Source: an uncultured Bacteroidota bacterium (GTDB lineage: Bacteria > Bacteroidota > Bacteroidia > Bacteroidales > WCHB1-69). Taken from it: a stretch of 61,067 bases of DNA. The stretch is taken from positions 1-61,067 of the forward strand of contig CACYHG010000007.1 of NCBI GenBank assembly GCA_902774175.1. The letters run 5' to 3'. Positions 1 through 10,168 of the stretch are shown piece by piece. The notes below the pieces were generated by a model. It saw only the letters and a program-made list of their open reading frames with translations. It ran no database searches and was not told where the DNA came from. Every line of letters begins with the position of its first letter. The stretch's first letter is position 1. The translations under genes and the position numbers were made by a program.

Positions 1-2
1 GG

Positions 3-3000
3 AGTGTGGTCATGCACAACGCCATTGTCAATTGGTCTGTAAACGGGGTGCCACATTTTCCCGCTGTCTATTATGGCATTTTGTCCCCGAATGCCACCGA
101 TACAATAGTCATAGGTAGTTATGTTCCGGGCTTAAGCAAATATGACACCATCCGGGCGTGGGTGAAAATGCCTGATTTTTATGAGGATGGTTATACTGCT
201 GATGACAGCCTGTGCAAAATTGTGCTTGGATGCAACGGTACCTTTTCAGGTACCTATACGGTAGGAAAGGGTGGTGATTATCCGGATTTGGAGTCGGTGA
301 TTGTCCGCTTGTCCCGTTGCGGGATTTCCGGACCGGTCACTTTGGCGTTGCTGCCCGGAGACTATTCCATGCCTGTGGAAATACCTGCCATTCCAGGATG
401 CAGTGGGGAGGTGCCGCTAACCATCACCTCATGTACTGGGGACAGCAGCAGTGTGGTGCTGCGTGGCAAGATGGAGGGAACCACGATGCGGCCGCCGTTG
501 CGGCTGAACGGAGCCGCCCATCTCCGGATCAGCCATCTTTCCATTCTTCCTTCGCCGGAGGCCAAATGTGACGGAATTCACATGTATGGGAAATGCAAGG
601 ATATTGAAATCAGCCATTGCAGGATTTCCACCCAAGGGGGAACAGGGGTTAAAATCGGATATGAGGCATCCGCCTATACTGTTTCGCATGTCCGGATACA
701 TGACTGTCTGTTTGTGGGTGGGGACTATGCGTTGAACGCCAACAGGAACTATTCTTTATCGAATTATGGGAATGTCGCCAGCCATCTTCATTTTTTCCAT
801 AACAGGGTGGATTCATTACGATATGCATTTAATTTGGATCGTGCTGATTCTGTGTTCATCACCGACAATCAGGTGCGCACATTCAAAGGTTTTCTGCTGA
901 AAGCTGTCTTAAGCAATGCCGATGTGAGCAACAATATCCTTCATGCTGTTTCCTCAGAATCCGGAATCCGGCTTTCCGAGTTTGGGGATTCTGTCCGCAA
1001 ACTCGGCAGTATCTGCAATAATGTGATATTGATGGTTGGGAGTTTCAGTTATTTCGGTTATGAACATGCCGGCATCTATTTGGGTGATAAGGTCAATTAT
1101 GCGCGCATTTTTCACAATACCGTGTCTGTCAGGACTGATGACATGACAATTTATGGCATTTATGTGAAAAATAACGATAAGAAATGTGTCGTGAATGCGG
1201 ATATCAGGAACAATATCTTTCATATCAAATTGCTGTCTGGAGGCAGCTACCCGGTTTATTTGGCAGGAAAGTATGGCCATGTAACAATGGCTGGCAATAA
1301 TTATTGCCATGATAATAAAAGAAGTGTTCCCAATTTGGGGTATTGTGGTGGCGCATGCAGAAATATGGCCGAGTGGCAACGTGCTATGCCGGCTGATAGT
1401 TCATCTGTTTCCGAGTTCCCGAGATACATCTCCGACAAGGATTTGCGTCTGTCTGTCAGGGAAGGGATGGAATGTGCCCGGATGAATGGGGTGCCAACGG
1501 ACCTTTCAGGTGTCGTCCGGAACAGTGTGACCACGATGGGAGCTTATGAGTTTGTGCATCAGGTGTCCGATTTCGCTCTGTTGCAAGTCCGGTGGCAGGA
1601 ACTGCACGACGGACGTTTGAATTGTCAGGTCTGCCTGAAAAACAACGGTCAGGACACCTTGACCGCCGCAAACGTCGGATATGAGTTAAATGGCGTGAAT
1701 ATGAATGCAGTCCAATGGAACGGCTTTCTGGCTCCGGATGATACGGTTTGGGTCGGTCTGGGAAATCATACCCTCCATCATGCTGTCAATACGGTTACTG
1801 TTTATCTGTACGGATGGAAGGATGATGTTACGGCCAATGACACTTTGAGTGTGACAAAATTTGTCTGTGACACGGCATTCACCTTTGGTGATGATGGGGC
1901 GGATTTTTCCAATTTGGGTCTCTATTTGTACTATGTGCAGAGTTTCTGCCAAGACCGGCCTGTCACATTGAAATACAAAAACGGAAGTTACAACAAAACC
2001 CACAACGGGTTGACGGTCGAACGGATATCAAGGAAGGACAGCAGCTGCCGGCTGACCTTCTGTTCTGAATCCGGCTGTGCCGACAGCGTGATTCTGAACG
2101 GTGTGGACGGACTTTACCTGCAGCATGTCGCCCACCTGTCCTTCAAAAACCTCACCTTTGTCGCCACTGAAAATTATGGGGCCAAACTGATAGGAGGCAT
2201 CGAGGATGTGGAGGTGAACCATTGTGTGTTGAACTCCCCATTGAAGACCAAATCCTCCTCTGCAAAAGGAGTGATGTATGACAATTCCGGCAGTGCCACG
2301 GATTATCTGCGTTCGCTCCGTCTGGTCGGCAACCGCATTATTGGAGGCTGTCACAGCATCTATCTGAAAAACACAGCCTATCAAACCGACAACATCTCCT
2401 TCTCCAGCATAGTGATTGACAGCAACGAACTGCTCGATGCCGCCAATTTTGGCCTCTATTTGATAGACAATAACCATTTGGTGAGTTTTTCCTATAACAG
2501 TGTAAAAAATTATTCAAAATCAACACTTTCCTATACCGGTGTCTGTTTGGAAAACAAACAGAGGATGGATTGTATGGTGGGGAACAGGATACATGTCACG
2601 CATAACAAATCAGCTTGGGGCATTTATCTTGGAAATTATTTGAACAGGGATGTGTCAAATTGTCTGATTGCCAACAATGAAGTATTTGTTTGTGGAGAGG
2701 GGGAAAAGTATGGCGTCCAATTTTATGGTGAAGCCTGTTGCCATCTGTTGCATAATTCCATTTATGCTTCCGGAAGCAAAGCATCCAGGGCTTTTTTGGG
2801 CGAATATAATTATTCATTTTCCGGGAACATATCAGGCAATATGTTTTTCGCGGACAGCAATGCCTATGCCTTCATCACATACCAGTCATTAAATGGAACA
2901 CGTGATTATAACAGTTATTATGTCCGTTCGGGAAGTTTGGCGTTTTTGGGTGGAAAAGCCAGAAACACCATTCAGGAGATCAGGGAGGTGAACAAAAAAC

Positions 3001-5408
3001 ATGATGTGCATTCCGTGTCACTTCCTCTGGAGTGGGATGATTCCGTACTGGTTTCCGTGCAGACACTGCTTTGCCCGAAACAGGCCTCCGTTCCGCTGGA
3101 CCTGAACGGTGTGCAACGGGCTGACACCACGGCAGCGGGATGTTACGAACAGGCCGTTCAATATTGCGACTTGGCGGCCAAGGCTTTGATGGGAGTGGAC
3201 AATCTTACGGCAGCGGGCAGACATCCATTTTCAATAGTGTTGGAAAACAGGGGAAACACAAGGATAAATTCAGCATGGTGTCTCGTGCAGATAAACGGAA
3301 TGGAAATGGATTCTGTCCGGTATTCTCCAAAGGTGCCGTTGGCGGCGGGATGTTCGGACACGCTTTTGTTGGGACCGTATCTGTTTGCAAATGCGATGAA
3401 CAGCCTTGTTGTACGATTAAGTACAGACAGGGATTTTACGCTGGCGAATGATACATTGAAGTGTTTTGTTGTGTTTTGCCCGCAGCTGTCGTCATCGGAT
3501 ACCATCCGGATAAGCCGTCATTTGTCGGGTGTTGTGCTGGATTCGCTTCCGGAGATAATCAGCCGTTGCGGAAAGAGAGACACACTGGTGCTGTTGTTTG
3601 AAAATGGCGATTACCATCTTTCCAGGCCTTGGGACCTGTCCATGCTCAATGCAAGGAAGCTGGTGCTGGTTCCGGCGGCAAGCAATCGGGACAGTGTGAG
3701 TGTGACGGCGGATTCATCGGATTTGCTGTTGTTGGGTGACGGTTGGGAAGTGGATATACGGCACATGACGTTGCAGGCACCCATGGGGAATGTTATTTCC
3801 ATACAGGCTTTTCTTCCTTCATTGTCGGTGAAGAACTGCCGGCTGGTTTCATCCACATCTGCTCCATCTGACCAATGCAACCTTATTGTGTACAAAGACA
3901 GCATATCCAACGGGAATGTCATTGTTGCAGGTAATCTGATGGAGGGCGGCTATCAGGCTGTCAGGTTTTTCCATAATACTCCGTTCGGTGTTGTCCGGGT
4001 TGACAGCAATGTAATGACAAACCAGTATTCATTCGGCTGTTATTTCGGTTTCACCCCGTTCAGCAGTTGTTCGCGCAATACCATAACCTCATGGGGAATC
4101 AATTCCAAAGGGTCATTTGTCGCCATTTATGTGAAGAGTGCAACTGTCGGAAGCATAGAAAAGAACCTGATACGTGTAAAGGTGGCTTATCCCACGGGAA
4201 TCCGTTTGGAGGGTGTGAATGAAAATGCATCGTTGCAGGCAATGGTTGCCAATAATGTTGTCCGTATTCATGCAATAGGAGGTGAATCGTTCGGCCTGCA
4301 TTTTACAAATAAACAAAGCAATATTTGCGTCGCTTATAACACATTCTATGTGTCGGCGGAAAAAACATCTAATTTGGGTGCCAAGGAAGCCAGGCTGCAT
4401 GGCAATCTTATGATTGGAACCTCACCTACTGTGCAGGCGTTAAGGTTTGATCTTAACCTTCCATCATCATCGCTTGTTAATTATTATGTGGATTATAATT
4501 GCTATCATGCTTTGGGCGATTTGTATTACTATGATCATCTCAATTGTCCAACGATAGCGGATTTTAACTATAAGACAGGATTTGAGCAGCATGGGAAATA
4601 TGGCCTGCCTAATTTGATTGGGGATGCGCTGCTGACGCTGCCGGATAATGTATTGAAGGTTCCAGGATACTATGTGTATGATGATTTTTTTGGCAGGTCG
4701 CGTAATATAATGACCATGCCGGGTGCATACGATGGCTATCTGTTACAGACGGATGCTGAACTGGTTAGTTTCGTGGACACCAGTTTTTCCATCGGTGTGA
4801 ACAATGTCAGGGTAAAATTGAGGAACAATGGTACGGACACCCTTATATCTGCGGATATTGCGTGGACTTACAACGGGACGCATCAGCTGGTGAAACATTG
4901 GACGGGTAGTCTTCCTGCAGGTGCTTCCGCAGATGTTGTGATAGGTTCCTTTGTGACTATGTGTAACAGTCTTGTGGATTTGAAGGCTTACATTCAATCT
5001 GCTAACTTGAAGACAGATTCCAACCCGTACAATGACACGATTCTGCTTTCAGGTGCCGCTTGCGACACAAGTGGTCAGAATGCACTGCAAAGTCATTTTG
5101 CAAATCTCCATGATACAGTTTCCATCAGACAGCCGATGGCGGACGGGTGGCAGTTGGGCCAGAATGTTCCCAATCCGGCGGATGGCAGGACGTTGGTTCC
5201 GGTCGTGTTGCCGGAGGCCGGTACGCTCCATCTGGCGCTTTTCACGGTGGATGGCCGTATGCTGCGCCGCTGGACAGTAGAGGCCATGGCAGGGGAGAAC
5301 CGTCTCCCCATGGAGGTGGGCAGCCTTGCTGCCGGCGTTTATTTCTACAGTGTGGAATATAAGAGGGAACGTAAAGTAAGGAAAATGACAATCTATCAGG
5401 CACGATGA
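3..5408 (+). CDS. Giant modular beta-helix protein with T9SS sorting domain (5' end outside window)
   Basis: The frame is open to the left edge, so the N-terminus and presumably a signal peptide lie outside the window. About 1,800 residues are visible. They alternate between right-handed beta-helix stretches (repeating short N-x-I/V and G-N-x turns, with many Asn, Gly and Ser) and CARDB-like Ig modules marked by phrases such as LKNNGQDTL, LENRGNTRI and LRNNGTDTL. This makes roughly three helix-plus-Ig units. The last 85 residues (LGQNVPNPADGRT, then GVYFYSVEYKRERKVRK) are a type A T9SS C-terminal sorting domain, so the protein is predicted to cross the outer membrane and be surface-anchored. 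The next gene overlaps by 4 bp and ends in a closely similar sorting domain, so the two are probably a co-expressed tandem pair. The ligand or substrate is unknown; beta-helices of this kind occur in both polysaccharide-active and adhesive proteins, and no catalytic site is recognisable. Confidence 0.8.
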   Translation, partial: SVVMHNAIVNWSVNGVPHFPAVYYGILSPNATDTIVIGSYVPGLSKYDTIRAWVKMPDFYEDGYTADDSLCKIVLGCNGTFSGTYTVGKGGDYPDLESVIVRLSRCGISGPVTLALLPGDYSMPVEIPAIPGCSGEVPLTITSCTGDSSSVVLRGKMEGTTMRPPLRLNGAAHLRISHLSILPSPEAKCDGIHMYGKCKDIEISHCRISTQGGTGVKIGYEASAYTVSHVRIHDCLFVGGDYALNANRNYSLSNYGNVASHLHFFHNRVDSLRYAFNLDRADSVFITDNQVRTFKGFLLKAVLSNADVSNNILHAVSSESGIRLSEFGDSVRKLGSICNNVILMVGSFSYFGYEHAGIYLGDKVNYARIFHNTVSVRTDDMTIYGIYVKNNDKKCVVNADIRNNIFHIKLLSGGSYPVYLAGKYGHVTMAGNNYCHDNKRSVPNLGYCGGACRNMAEWQRAMPADSSSVSEFPRYISDKDLRLSVREGMECARMNGVPTDLSGVVRNSVTTMGAYEFVHQVSDFALLQVRWQELHDGRLNCQVCLKNNGQDTLTAANVGYELNGVNMNAVQWNGFLAPDDTVWVGLGNHTLHHAVNTVTVYLYGWKDDVTANDTLSVTKFVCDTAFTFGDDGADFSNLGLYLYYVQSFCQDRPVTLKYKNGSYNKTHNGLTVERISRKDSSCRLTFCSESGCADSVILNGVDGLYLQHVAHLSFKNLTFVATENYGAKLIGGIEDVEVNHCVLNSPLKTKSSSAKGVMYDNSGSATDYLRSLRLVGNRIIGGCHSIYLKNTAYQTDNISFSSIVIDSNELLDAANFGLYLIDNNHLVSFSYNSVKNYSKSTLSYTGVCLENKQRMDCMVGNRIHVTHNKSAWGIYLGNYLNRDVSNCLIANNEVFVCGEGEKYGVQFYGEACCHLLHNSIYASGSKASRAFLGEYNYSFSGNISGNMFFADSNAYAFITYQSLNGTRDYNSYYVRSGSLAFLGGKARNTIQEIREVNKKHDVHSVSLPLEWDDSVLVSVQTLLCPKQASVPLDLNGVQRADTTAAGCYEQAVQYCDLAAKALMGVDNLTAAGRHPFSIVLENRGNTRINSAWCLVQINGMEMDSVRYSPKVPLAAGCSDTLLLGPYLFANAMNSLVVRLSTDRDFTLANDTLKCFVVFCPQLSSSDTIRISRHLSGVVLDSLPEIISRCGKRDTLVLLFENGDYHLSRPWDLSMLNARKLVLVPAASNRDSVSVTADSSDLLLLGDGWEVDIRHMTLQAPMGNVISIQAFLPSLSVKNCRLVSSTSAPSDQCNLIVYKDSISNGNVIVAGNLMEGGYQAVRFFHNTPFGVVRVDSNVMTNQYSFGCYFGFTPFSSCSRNTITSWGINSKGSFVAIYVKSATVGSIEKNLIRVKVAYPTGIRLEGVNENASLQAMVANNVVRIHAIGGESFGLHFTNKQSNICVAYNTFYVSAEKTSNLGAKEARLHGNLMIGTSPTVQALRFDLNLPSSSLVNYYVDYNCYHALGDLYYYDHLNCPTIADFNYKTGFEQHGKYGLPNLIGDALLTLPDNVLKVPGYYVYDDFFGRSRNIMTMPGAYDGYLLQTDAELVSFVDTSFSIGVNNVRVKLRNNGTDTLISADIAWTYNGTHQLVKHWTGSLPAGASADVVIGSFVTMCNSLVDLKAYIQSANLKTDSNPYNDTILLSGAACDTSGQNALQSHFANLHDTVSIRQPMADGWQLGQNVPNPADGRTLVPVVLPEAGTLHLALFTVDGRMLRRWTVEAMAGENRLPMEVGSLAAGVYFYSVEYKRERKVRKMTIYQAR

Positions 5409-8400
5409 AAAAAATATTTCTCTTTCTGGTTATTGTGTCGTTTTTACATGTGTCGCATGGCCAAACGGCTGGTGTGAAACCACAGGTTTACACGTTGGGA
5501 GGGGTCAATCCCTCTTTTCCTACAGTCGATTCCATGAAAAGGTTCCTTTATGCGCAATCCGTCGCATGGCCGCCCATTGTGGTCAAGGTGCGTTCGGGGA
5601 AATACGGTCCGTTGGTGCTGGACACCACGATCTTTGGGTGCAGCAAGGACAACTACATCCGTTTGGAGGCCGATTCAGGTGCCACACCAGTGTTTGACGG
5701 AGGGGCACAGCTGCCAGGTCTCACTTTGAGAAATTGTGCCGGATGGAAGTTTGAGGGGCTGGTTTTCGGCAACCTCACGGACGGTGTGGCTGGTGTACGG
5801 CTGGAAAAAAATGTATTCGATGTCACTTTCCGGAATTGCAGTTTTTATGCGATGGAATCTGACAGTGTGGTTGAAAAAAGGCATTGCGGACTGATTTCTG
5901 ACCAGGCCCTTTCTGGAAACGGACGGAATATATGCTTGATTGGAAACACTTTCCGTGGTGGATGGGCAAACATTTACCTGAACCAGCCGGCAAAACATCC
6001 CGATTCCGTCTCATTTTTTATTGACAGCAACCGGATGTATGGAGCAAAGCGGTATGGAATGGCCTGTTCCGGATGCTGCAATGTGGCCAGTTTCTCCTGC
6101 AATACGGTGGAATCTCCTGTGGGTGCCGCAGATTACACATGCCTTTCCATGATGGGAGAAGGGAACCGCTACAAGGTGGGGGTTATCGGGAGCAACATGT
6201 TGACAGCCATTGCTTCCAAATCTGCTACAGGAATCAGTTTGGGCTATTTTCAGGGCAGAGGTTATCCATACGGACTGGTCCGGAACAATGCGGTATATAC
6301 TTGTGCCATGGTTTCCACTGGTATCCGTATGTATCCTGATTCATCTCAATATGATTTGATTAACAATACAGTATTTTCAAAAACCATTTCGTCTTATTCT
6401 GCTGACCATGCTGTTGCGGTATATATGGGTGATTTTTTCGGTTCCATCTATAACAATGTGCTGATGACAGAAGGTTATGTCGGGATGCCATTATATTACA
6501 CCTATAATCATTATTATTCATATAAACGTACTAATCAGGACTACAACTGCTATTACCATGCTTCAGGATGTTGTTTGAATGGCACGACATTGAGCAGCTT
6601 GAAAAGTCGGTCGGATTACCATTCCATCTTCAAACCATTCCCTTTTCCGAAGGATTCTGCAGCATGGTTGAATGCCGATTATTCCGGGATGATTTGCCCG
6701 CGCAGAACGGAGGTGGAAAATGACATGAATGGAACACAGCGTGACAGTATGACTGTGATGGGCGCTTTACAGCCCTTCATGCTTGCTAATGTGGATTTGT
6801 CCCTTTCACGGTTACATATAGAAGAGGATTTGTCATGCCGTTCCTTGGATACAATGCATTTTTCATTGGAAATAAAAGAGTGCGGTATAAAGGAGGTTTG
6901 TTTTTCCAAAAACAAACCTATTGAGGTGGAGGCATGCCGGAATGGCATGCAGGTGGCACGCTACAGGTATGAAAGTGGTTGTTTGAAGTTTTTGGAACGG
7001 GATACATTGGATGGTCTTGTGGCGCCTGTTTCGGGCGGTGTGGACAAATTCTGCTTTATCTTACATCATCCGGATGACAACAATCCGGATAATGACACGT
7101 TGTGGATTGTTGTTGGGACAGGTGTCGCTTCCGTCCCGTTTGAGGTTGATTTTTCTTCATCTCCTGTCGGGATGTTCAGCCAGACCTCCTATGGCCAGGG
7201 TGGCTGGAAACGCTTTGACAGCCTTTGTCCCCTTACTCCCATTGTTCCTTATTCGGGTTCCGGAATGCTGGTCTTTTCCAATGAAACGGGACAGCCCTGC
7301 ATTGCACAGACTTATTGGAAGGCTTTGTCGCTGGAAAACACGCTTCATCCCAAGTTGGGGTTTTGGCATGCCTGTTCGGGCCATTTTTCCGGTTCGGACA
7401 TGTTGGCGGTCAAAGTTACCTCGGATGGCGGAGGCACTTTCACCCAACTGGGTCAGATTGTTGTTACGGACAGTTCCACCGCATGGAAATATTATGAATA
7501 CGACTTGTCCGGATTTGTGCAGGATGGATGTCTGTCTGTTGTATTGGAAGCGGTCAGCTTCAGCGATGCAGTACAATGTTTAGATGATGTTTCCATCACT
7601 ATCGAACAGGATTTGGCGGTGGATTGGGTGAAGCCTGCACTGGATTCGGCGGAGATATGCGGCTTGCGGAAAACGCCGTTGCAAGTGGTGCTGCAGAATA
7701 TGTCCGGGAGACCTCTGAAATGTATTTCAGACACGTTGTCTGTCCGGGTGGGCGGTGCCGCAAACAGGTCGTATTATATGACCTATTCCAACACGTTGGC
7801 TGCATTTGCATCGGATACGCTGGTTATGGATTCCACAGCTGATTTTTCTGTTCAGGGGGATTATTTTGTGGAGGTATGCTGCCAGTCTGTAGATTGCAAC
7901 ACGGCGAACGACACGCTGCGTGATTCCGTCCGGGTGGAGGCCGGTTTCAGCATCGACAGCGTTTCAGTGGTTTCGGATCAGGGCGTGATAGTGCAGGGTG
8001 GCTCTTTCAGGTGCGGTTTCCGTATCCGCAACACTGGAAACACCGCCATAGCATATCCGAAAGTGGTGTTGGAAACCAATGAAGAAATACGGTGGTCTGC
8101 CAAACTGCCGTTTTGTTTGGGTGCTGGCGATTCAGTCTGGTTTGACATACCGGAACCGATCTCCGTACCTGCCGTTTCTTCCGACCAGCCCTTTTTTATG
8201 CTTACACTTTCCGTTTCACAACCCTGTGCTGCCGATACGTTTGTGCAGCAGAGTCTTTTTGAGGTTTTCCTGCCTGATTCGGCCAGCCTTGGGCTTGCAT
8301 GCTTCCTGTATCCGCTGCCTTCGGACACATTGGTTTCCGGCAGCAGGGTCGTTCCACGAGTGCGTATTTTGAATGACGGCAACGTGGCGGTGAGGAGTTT

Positions 8401-8914
8401 GCCTGTGAGCCTGCGGTTGTATGACGCGGATATGATGCTGTATGACAGTGTGACCTGTTTCCTGTCATATCTGCTTGAAAAGGATACGGCTGATTTTACC
8501 TTTCCTTCAGGTTGCAAGGTGCCGTCAGACGGCAGCCGCTGCCTGCTGCAGGTCTTTATCCCATCATTGGACAGTAACGCTACGGATGACACTCTGGAGG
8601 TATGGTGCCCCATCCGGATGGTAATGGATACGACGGCTGTTCCGGAGTGGAAATGGAACGGCTGGCTCCTCGGCCAGAACATCCCGAACCCCGCCGCAGG
8701 CAAAACGCTGGTGCCTGTCACGCTGCCGGAACCGGGGACGGTGCGGCTGCAAGTGTTTGCTGCTGACGGGCGGCTGCTGTACCGTAGCGAACATGCGGTT
8801 GCGGAGGGCAAGTCCATGCTGCCATTGGATTTGGCCGGATACGCCGCCGGTGTCTATTATTACAGCGTGGAATACAAAGGTGAGAGGAAGGTAAGGAAGA
8901 TGGTTGTGGAATAA
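5405..8914 (+). CDS. Secreted beta-helix / jelly-roll / CARDB protein with T9SS sorting domain
   Basis: 1,169 residues. The start ATG overlaps the upstream stop (ATGA), and it is followed by a classic signal peptide (MKKIFLFLVIVSFLHVSHGQ, cleavage after the Q or just before it). Residues about 30-450 are a right-handed beta-helix. About 575-730 look like a MAM/jelly-roll carbohydrate-binding type domain (VDFSSSPVGMF start, LDDVSITIEQD end). It is followed by two or three CARDB-like Ig modules, then a C-terminal T9SS type A sorting domain (LGQNIPNPAAGKT to KVRKMVVE). That domain is nearly the same as in the preceding gene, so the pair probably arose by duplication and divergence. Predicted to be exported by Sec, then by T9SS to the cell surface. 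Function is not determined; no catalytic residues are identifiable. Confidence 0.85.
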   Translation: MKKIFLFLVIVSFLHVSHGQTAGVKPQVYTLGGVNPSFPTVDSMKRFLYAQSVAWPPIVVKVRSGKYGPLVLDTTIFGCSKDNYIRLEADSGATPVFDGGAQLPGLTLRNCAGWKFEGLVFGNLTDGVAGVRLEKNVFDVTFRNCSFYAMESDSVVEKRHCGLISDQALSGNGRNICLIGNTFRGGWANIYLNQPAKHPDSVSFFIDSNRMYGAKRYGMACSGCCNVASFSCNTVESPVGAADYTCLSMMGEGNRYKVGVIGSNMLTAIASKSATGISLGYFQGRGYPYGLVRNNAVYTCAMVSTGIRMYPDSSQYDLINNTVFSKTISSYSADHAVAVYMGDFFGSIYNNVLMTEGYVGMPLYYTYNHYYSYKRTNQDYNCYYHASGCCLNGTTLSSLKSRSDYHSIFKPFPFPKDSAAWLNADYSGMICPRRTEVENDMNGTQRDSMTVMGALQPFMLANVDLSLSRLHIEEDLSCRSLDTMHFSLEIKECGIKEVCFSKNKPIEVEACRNGMQVARYRYESGCLKFLERDTLDGLVAPVSGGVDKFCFILHHPDDNNPDNDTLWIVVGTGVASVPFEVDFSSSPVGMFSQTSYGQGGWKRFDSLCPLTPIVPYSGSGMLVFSNETGQPCIAQTYWKALSLENTLHPKLGFWHACSGHFSGSDMLAVKVTSDGGGTFTQLGQIVVTDSSTAWKYYEYDLSGFVQDGCLSVVLEAVSFSDAVQCLDDVSITIEQDLAVDWVKPALDSAEICGLRKTPLQVVLQNMSGRPLKCISDTLSVRVGGAANRSYYMTYSNTLAAFASDTLVMDSTADFSVQGDYFVEVCCQSVDCNTANDTLRDSVRVEAGFSIDSVSVVSDQGVIVQGGSFRCGFRIRNTGNTAIAYPKVVLETNEEIRWSAKLPFCLGAGDSVWFDIPEPISVPAVSSDQPFFMLTLSVSQPCAADTFVQQSLFEVFLPDSASLGLACFLYPLPSDTLVSGSRVVPRVRILNDGNVAVRSLPVSLRLYDADMMLYDSVTCFLSYLLEKDTADFTFPSGCKVPSDGSRCLLQVFIPSLDSNATDDTLEVWCPIRMVMDTTAVPEWKWNGWLLGQNIPNPAAGKTLVPVTLPEPGTVRLQVFAADGRLLYRSEHAVAEGKSMLPLDLAGYAAGVYYYSVEYKGERKVRKMVVE

Positions 8915-8973
8915 AAAAAACGACTGGCAAAACTTTTTTCCATCCCATGTGGAATCTGTGTTGGGTTTTTGAG

Positions 8974-8981
8974 TATTTTTG
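8974..8981 (+). promoter_or_regulatory. -7 promoter element (TATTTTTG) for the MNT gene
   Basis: Matches the Bacteroidota -7 consensus TAnnTTTG. It overlaps the farthest-upstream possible TTG start of the nucleotidyltransferase frame, so translation most likely begins further down, at the ATG at 9003 (or 8991 if leaderless). Confidence 0.5.
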
Positions 8982-9002
8982 CGGATTGAAATGGCACGTT
9001 AT

Positions 9003-9317
9003 ATGAAAAACGTATTTTTTGACATCAAGCATCTTGCATCATCTGTAGTTCCAGAGGGAAGTTCTGCATGGCTATATGGTTCACGTGCACGTGGAACCGC
9101 CCGTCCTCATTCCGACTGGGATGTCCTGCTCATATTGGACAAAGACAACCTTACCCAATCGGATTATGATGATGTGAGTTACCCCTTTGTGTTGCTTGGT
9201 TGCGAATTGGGCGAAGAAATCAATCCCATCATGTACACGGAAAAAGAATGGCTGTCATATCAGGCATCCACATTCTACAAAAATGTCCAGAATGATGCAA
9301 TAAATCTTTTGTCATGA
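9003..9317 (+). CDS. MNT-type nucleotidyltransferase (MntA antitoxin-like)
   Basis: 104 residues from the ATG at 9003. The signature of minimal nucleotidyltransferases is plain: GSRARGTARPHSDWDVLL, that is GSxxxG followed by DxD-type metal ligands (D-W-D) around residues 24-40. In the family, such small proteins pair with HEPN toxins and AMPylate them to neutralise them. Here the next frame begins with the typical ATGA overlap at 9314, but the HEPN frame stops after 22 codons, so the antitoxin is probably an orphan. The start was chosen because the -7 element at 8974 excludes the longer TTG start. Certain as to fold; antitoxin function is inferred from the family and the remnant partner. Confidence 0.8.
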   Translation: MKNVFFDIKHLASSVVPEGSSAWLYGSRARGTARPHSDWDVLLILDKDNLTQSDYDDVSYPFVLLGCELGEEINPIMYTEKEWLSYQASTFYKNVQNDAINLLS

Positions 9318-9382
9318 TACAGGAAGAACGACAGTTATTAATCGAACGCTTAGTACATGACAAAAATTTCATTTTCATGTAA
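9314..9382 (+). pseudogene. Truncated HEPN-toxin start (22 codons)
   Basis: ATG overlaps the stop of the MNT gene (ATGA), the usual coupling of MNT/HEPN pairs. It reads MIQEERQLLIERLVHDKN and stops at TAA. Normal HEPN partners are about 110-140 residues with an Rx4-6H motif, which is absent. The remainder has been replaced by transposase debris on the opposite strand that overlaps the last few codons, so the loss was probably caused by an IS insertion followed by decay. Confidence 0.55.
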
Positions 9383-9957
9383 ATATTTGATTTGTAATAC
9401 CAAATAGGTCAAATATTGGGATTTTGAACTCATTTATCCCTCTCTGCAGATAGTCGGCGACGATGTCCAGGCCGTAACGGATGATGCTCTTTTCATTCCG
9501 TCCGTGCTTCAGGATGCGGAGAGGTTTGATTTTCCGGTGTACCAGTTCACCGATGTTGTAGCACCACACGAACGCAATCATCACCATCAGCAGCAGTTTG
9601 CCGTCATGCCCCTTGACCCTGCTGCCGGCCAGATAGCAGGCCTGGCTGTTGACGTAGTTTACATCCAATGCTCGCCGACAAACTCCCTGTCGGCAAGCAG
9701 GCAGTCGATGCTGTTCGCTCCGAACAGGCGGATGTAGCGTTGCAGCAGCGCGATCCTCTCCTTGGTGTTGGAGTTCCCTTTCTTTGGCAGCATGCTGAAC
9801 ATCAGCGGGTAGGCCACACCGTCCTGGCCTTGCACAGGGCTGATATAAAGAGCGACAGGAGCTTTATGTGCGCCAAGTTGATGTTTTTTCCGAAGAAACC
9901 GGCTAACGTGTCTGAAAATTGATTATTTTTGCATTCGTAATTGATATCCATAGCGAA
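9375..9957 (-). pseudogene. Decayed IS4-family transposase
   Basis: Read on the minus strand, an N-terminal piece begins with MDINYECKNNQFSDTLAGFF and runs to LFISALCKARTV. Without the central catalytic region it continues into YPLMFSMLPKKGNSNTKER, then LFGANSIDCLLADREFVG, then in a shifted frame GKLLLMVMIAFVWCYNIGEL and HGRNEKSIIRYGLDIV. These are recognisable blocks of the Bacteroidales IS4-type DDE transposase (about 370 residues when intact) in the correct order. There is a large internal deletion (roughly residues 45-150) and at least one frameshift near 9668, so it cannot be active. It sits exactly where the HEPN gene breaks off. A 60-bp piece of the same element reappears at 15831. Confidence 0.7.
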
Positions 9958-10168
9958 ATCTTTGTGGTTGAAAATTTTTGCTAAAATAATGAATACCAAT
10001 CATTTATTTTGAAAATTTTAAAATTATTTACTAACAAAATACGTTAATAAATAATTGAGTACCAATAGATTATAAAAATTTGTCATATACTAAGCGGCAA
10101 GACATAAATAACAGAATGGGAATGATAGAATGAAACTCTCTTTACTTTTTAAAGCCTAAATTTAACAA

